Source: Acidimicrobiia bacterium (lineage in GTDB: Bacteria > Actinomycetota > Acidimicrobiia > Acidimicrobiales > Aldehydirespiratoraceae). From it: a DNA stretch of 38,600 bases. Positions 34,731-38,600 of this stretch are shown here, piece by piece. The notes beneath the pieces are model-generated. The model saw nothing but the letters and a program-made list of their open reading frames with translations. It was not told the DNA's origin and did no database searches. The stretch is taken from positions 44,514 to 83,113 of the forward strand of contig JAGWAO010000005.1 of assembly GCA_021296315.1 (NCBI GenBank), given 5' to 3'. The position numbers and the translations under genes are program-made. Every line of letters begins with the position of its first letter. The stretch's first letter is position 1.

Positions 34731-35794
34731 CCATCTCTGCCGGGCAAGCAGCCGGTCCCCCCGCCGAGCTGACCGAGATCGCAGCCAGGGTTGAGGTCCG
34801 CCTCGGCGAGATCCTGGCTGCGGAGCGGCACCAGTGGGCTGAGCTGGACTCGAGCCTCGACGAGCCGCTCGGCGATCTGGCCGACATGGTCCTGGGCGGC
34901 GGCAAGCGCATCCGGCCCGCCTACTGCCACTGGGGATGGCTCACGGGCGGCGGCGCCACCGACGGGGACGGAGCGCTGGATGCCGGCTGCGCCCTCGAGA
35001 TCCTCCACGCCTTCGCCCTCGCCCACGACGACGTGATGGACGGCTCCGATACCCGAAGGGGCGCGCCCACCGTGTGGCGCAAGTTCGTGCAGCGCCATCG
35101 CGACCGCGAGTGGCTCGGCGAGGACCGTCGCTTCGGTGAGGCGGCCGCGGTGCTGGTTGGGGACATGGCTATGGTGCTCGCCGACCGCACGCTGGGGCGG
35201 GTGTCCCCCGAGACCCGAGCGGTGTGGGACGAGTTGCGCACGGAGCTGAACATGGGCCAGTACCTCGATGTCGTCGGGGGTGCCCGCGGCAGCGCGACCG
35301 CGGACGAGGCCCGCAAGATCATCGAGCACAAGACGGCCCGCTACACGGTGGTGCGGCCCCTCCAGCTCGGCGCCGCGCTGGCCGGACGCCCCGAGCTGGC
35401 CGAGCCCCTGGCCCGCCACGGTCGGCCGGTCGGCCTGGCCTTCCAGCTGCGCGACGATGTGCTCGGCGCATTCGGAGATCCGGATGCCACCGGCAAGCCT
35501 GTCGGCGACGACCTCCGCGAGGGCAAGCCCACCCTGCTGATGGCTCTGGCGAGAGAAGCGGGCACACCGGCGCAGCTCCAGGTGCTGGACGCGGTCGGCA
35601 CGGAGATGGACGACGAGACCGTCGCCGCCGTCCAGCAGGTGATCGTTGACACGGGTGCCCTCGCCCGCCTGGAGGGCGAGATTGCCTCGTTGCTCGATGA
35701 GGCCCTGGTGGCGTTGGAGGCCCTGCCGGACGTGCCCGCCGCCAGGGAGGCTCTAGCAGCCACAGCCCGCTTCGTGGCCCTCCGTCAAGCGTGA
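34727..35794 (+). CDS. Polyprenyl (isoprenyl) diphosphate synthase
   Basis: GGGKRIRPAYCHWGW, HAFALAHDDVMDGSDTRRGAPT, FQLRDDVLGAFGDPDATGKPVGDDLREGKPT; GTG start overlapping the xseB stop. Confidence 0.92.
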   Translation: MTISAGQAAGPPAELTEIAARVEVRLGEILAAERHQWAELDSSLDEPLGDLADMVLGGGKRIRPAYCHWGWLTGGGATDGDGALDAGCALEILHAFALAHDDVMDGSDTRRGAPTVWRKFVQRHRDREWLGEDRRFGEAAAVLVGDMAMVLADRTLGRVSPETRAVWDELRTELNMGQYLDVVGGARGSATADEARKIIEHKTARYTVVRPLQLGAALAGRPELAEPLARHGRPVGLAFQLRDDVLGAFGDPDATGKPVGDDLREGKPTLLMALAREAGTPAQLQVLDAVGTEMDDETVAAVQQVIVDTGALARLEGEIASLLDEALVALEALPDVPAAREALAATARFVALRQA

Positions 35795-35891
35795 CCGGCG
35801 TCGGGCCTACGCCGCCGACAACCCAGCGATCCGGTCGAGAACGGCTGCCACGACCTCGGCCGCCACCCGGTCGGATGACCGCTGAACCCTG

Positions 35892-36545
35892 TTAGAGCAG
35901 ACCGTCGAGGGGAGAACGGGCCTCGGCGACTACCGCGCTGCGACGCGGGTCGATGTCTCGACGACCCCTCCCGTCGACCACCAACGTTGCGGCGACATCT
36001 GGCCGCATCGCCGACAAGTAGGCGTCCTCGGCCGGCATCCATTCGTTGATCCACCGCGAACGAGCTGTCTCGCCATCACGCTCAATCCCGCGGGCGAGCC
36101 GAACCTCCCGTGGCGTCTCCACCCAGATTGATACCGACGCGTAGTGACGCAACTGGTCGCGCAGCAGGTAGACGCCCTCGACGACCACAGTGTCCTGGCC
36201 GGGCACCGAGGCCCATTCACCTAGGCGGTCGCTGTCCCAGTCGAAGCGCTGATATCGAGCGCCCTTGCCTCGCGAGAGCGGAGCCAATACTTGGCGCTCG
36301 AGCCGTCGCCAGTCGTACGACGCTCCTATCGCATCGGATCCGATACCAGCACGCTGCCGTTCCACCGATGGCAAGTAGAAGTCATCGCCTTCAATGACCG
36401 GAACTCCCAACTCGCCCGCCAGCGCTTCTGCCAGGACACTCTTCCCGGCACCTCCAAGCCCATCGATCAGTACCAGCCGAGTCGCACTTGCATCAACCGC
36501 CTGAATCGCATTCGAGAGCCGGCGGATCTGGATCGTTCGTGCCAT
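35892..36545 (-). CDS. P-loop kinase (uridine-kinase-like)
   Basis: VLIDGLGGAGKSVLAEALAGELGVPVIEGDDFYLP...DTVVVEGVYLLRDQL. Confidence 0.85.
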   Translation of the reverse strand: MARTIQIRRLSNAIQAVDASATRLVLIDGLGGAGKSVLAEALAGELGVPVIEGDDFYLPSVERQRAGIGSDAIGASYDWRRLERQVLAPLSRGKGARYQRFDWDSDRLGEWASVPGQDTVVVEGVYLLRDQLRHYASVSIWVETPREVRLARGIERDGETARSRWINEWMPAEDAYLSAMRPDVAATLVVDGRGRRDIDPRRSAVVAEARSPLDGLL

Positions 36546-36639
36546 CGGTTCAATTCTGTCAAGCCGCTACTATAGTGATTTATTGTGATAATCTATGCTA
36601 ATTTGATGCTGACTGTACCGGCGGCTGGATCCGCCGAGC

Positions 36640-36668
36640 ACTTGGTGACATGGTAGTTGTTACCAAGT
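36640..36668. promoter_or_regulatory. Candidate toxin-antitoxin operator: inverted ACTTGGTGACA / TGTTACCAAGT
   Basis: 11-bp half sites at 36640-36650 and 36658-36668 (10/11 matching as inverted repeat), related site ACTTGGTGTCG at 36699-36709. Confidence 0.5.
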
Positions 36669-36919
36669 ATCATTCGGACATGGGAGAAGTCCGGCAGTAC
36701 TTGGTGTCGTCGTCAGGCCAGATGTCCTTGCCGGCAGCAGCGCGGCATCGGTGGGATCTTGATGACGGGGGGCCGGTCGATGTCATTGACCTCGGCTTCG
36801 CGGTGCTGACGCTCCCCCGAGGGGAGGGTCGTCGCCTCTTGAACGACCTCGTGAGCCGCGACGACCACGCTGCATTCGTGCGCTCGCTGGACGACGACCC
36901 CGAACTCGCGACCACATGA
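36650..36919 (+). CDS. AbrB/SpoVT-type antitoxin (start may be 36680)
   Basis: VRQYLVSSSGQMSLPAAARHRWDLDDGGPVDVIDLGFAVLTLP. Confidence 0.82.
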   Translation: MVVVTKYHSDMGEVRQYLVSSSGQMSLPAAARHRWDLDDGGPVDVIDLGFAVLTLPRGEGRRLLNDLVSRDDHAAFVRSLDDDPELATT

Positions 36920-37347
36920 GCAGGGCTGTCCTCGACGATCACCTGCTGCGCGATCTGCTCGCTGACAACGCGAGCACGGGCCTCACCCAGATCCTCGCGG
37001 ACCACGAAGCAGCGACCACGAACCTCTACCTCGTGCGGCTGTGCCGCAGTGCGGTGACCGCCGCTGGCCGAGCGCTGACAGGCTCTTGGCCAGCCAGCGC
37101 TCGGCGAGAACTCGGCCGCCGGCTGGTTGCGCTTCCCGACGACATCGCAGTCGTTCCGATGCGCACGATCGCCTTCCGGATCGCTGAACTCGCCGATGCT
37201 CATCGACTGTCCACTCTGAGTGCCGAAGCGGTGGCTGCGGCCGAGCACCTCGATGCTCCGCTCTGCGTGTGGGCCGGAGACGACGGCCCCCGTCTCCGAG
37301 CTGCCGTGTCCTCCATCGGCGGCGAGTACCGCACCATCAGCAACTGA
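36916..37347 (+). CDS. PIN-domain-like toxin
   Basis: Overlaps the antitoxin by ATGA; AVLDDHLLRDLLAD...LSTLSAEAVAAAEHLDAPLCVWAGDDGPRLRAAVSSIGGEYRTI. Confidence 0.75.
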   Translation: MSRAVLDDHLLRDLLADNASTGLTQILADHEAATTNLYLVRLCRSAVTAAGRALTGSWPASARRELGRRLVALPDDIAVVPMRTIAFRIAELADAHRLSTLSAEAVAAAEHLDAPLCVWAGDDGPRLRAAVSSIGGEYRTISN

Positions 37348-37417
37348 ACGACAGCGCTCTAGCTGGATCCCGCAAGACGCTGATCCGTCTCGTCCTGCGA
37401 CGGCTCAGCGGGCGCTG

Positions 37418-38555
37418 CTACTCCGGTTCGTCGTCGGTCGTTGTTGCGGGCCGGTGGTAGACGTCGGAGCGACGGCGGCTGCGGGTGAACACAATCTGCC
37501 AGAGCTGCAGGGCCCGGGCCCGGAACGATCCGGCCGAGCTGAGCAGGTAGAAGTCCCAGGTGCGGCGGAAGCGCCCGTCGTAGGCGGGCAGGTCGTCCCA
37601 GGCCGCAGTCACGTTGCGGTGCCAGGCCATCAGCGTGCGGTCGTAGTACGGGCCGAAGTTGTGCACGTCCTCGATCACCCAGTCCTTCTCGGTGGCCGAT
37701 GAGATCTGGGCCAGCGACGGGACCACGCCTCCGGGGAATATGTACTTGTCGAACCACGGGTCGGTGTGGTTCTTCGACTCCAGAGAACCGATGGTGTGGT
37801 GCAGCATCATCCCGTCGTCGGCCAGAAGGTCGTCGCAGCACCGGAAGAACGTCTTCAGGTTGCGGGGGCCGACGTGCTCCATCATCCCGATCGACACGAT
37901 GCGGTCGAAGCGGCCCTCCACGTCGCGGTAGTCGCACTCGAGGATGTCGACGGGCAGGCCGGCGCACACCTGTCGGGCCAGCCGGGCCTGTTCCCCCGCC
38001 GGCGTGACTCCGGTGACCACCGCGCCGTGCTCAGCGGCCGCGAACCGGGCGAAGCCGCCCCAGCCGCAACCGATGTCGAGCAGCCTCATGCCGGGCTCCA
38101 GATGCAGTTTGCGGCAGATCAGCTCCAACTTGTGCTCCTGGGCCTCGTCCAGGTCGACAGCGCCGCGCCAGTAGCCGCACGAGTAGATCATGCGCTTGTC
38201 GAGCATTCGCTCGTAAAGGTCGTTGCCGATGTTGTAGTGAGCGCCTGCGTTCCGGCGGGCCCGCCGTACCGTCTGGCGGTTGCGGGCTTGGGCCTTGAGG
38301 ATGCGCAGTGTCAGCGCGAATCTGGGCCGGACCAGCGAGCGCAGATCGAGGGCCTGCACCTCGGCGATGAACTCGTCGAGTTGGTTGGCGTCCCACCAGC
38401 CCTCCTGGTACGACTCGCCCGCGGTCGGCCAGCACCCGGGCCCAGAAGCGGTCGTCGTGCACGGCGATGTCCTGGGGCCGGTCGCCACCGACCTCGATCC
38501 CGGCGGTGTGCAGTATCTCGCGGCCCAGGTCTCTGGCTCTGTCGAGGTCAACCAC
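37418..38555 (-). pseudogene. Cyclopropane-fatty-acyl-phospholipid synthase-like methyltransferase, N-terminal frameshift near 38412-38423
   Basis: N-terminus MVDLDRARDLGREILHTAGIEVGGDRPQDIAVHDDRFWARVLADR in one frame, GESYQEGWWDANQLDEF...LLDIGCGWGGFARFAAAEHGAVVTGVTPAGEQ in another. Confidence 0.82.
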
Positions 38556-38600
38556 GATGCGTCACGTCTCCCGGACCAGCCCGTCGAAAGGCAGTCGGGC

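Noticed and set aside
35800-35892. Possible remnant peptide (RVQRSSDRVAAEVVAAVLDRIAGLSAA) on the minus strand downstream of the kinase
   Set aside because: Protein-like but very short, different frame from the kinase and no start; GC-rich noise cannot be excluded.
1-38600. Looked for tRNA, rRNA, CRISPR arrays, transposase/integrase and phage genes
   Set aside because: None recognised by eye; a tRNAscan/Infernal and IS search would be needed to exclude small ones.

Overview
High-GC actinobacterial-looking window (Acidimicrobiia-like; lineage is an inference). From about 3 to 29 kb it is a dense catabolic/uptake region. It holds six Rieske oxygenase (RHO) alpha-like genes, two NitT/TauT-type ABC uptake systems with unusual 'stalked' lipoprotein binding proteins, and two LLM (F420/flavin-type) oxidoreductases. 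It also holds NTF2/SnoaL-fold small proteins, amidohydrolases, RidA, an acyl-CoA-synthetase-like ligase, an SDR, a guanidine-modifying-superfamily enzyme and two exporters (EamA, MFS). No ferredoxin, RHO reductase or recognisable transcription regulator was seen in that region. From about 29 to 38.6 kb the content is more housekeeping: a pncB-pncA fusion ORF, an ABC exporter, xseA/xseB, a polyprenyl synthetase, a small kinase, an AbrB/PIN toxin-antitoxin pair and a frameshifted CFA synthase. The most notable candidates for something new are: (1) a recurring module of coiled-coil-stalked binding protein + NitT/TauT permease + LLM oxidoreductase + RHO, present twice; (2) a translationally coupled pair of RHO alpha subunits, one without its Rieske cluster segment and the other with a changed Rieske His ligand (CPHRGW instead of CPYHGW), both keeping the mononuclear iron site; (3) a short interspersed repeat, four copies, two of which flank one RHO gene as inverted repeats; (4) an in-frame PncB-PncA fusion with a strong internal ribosome-binding site and start codon.
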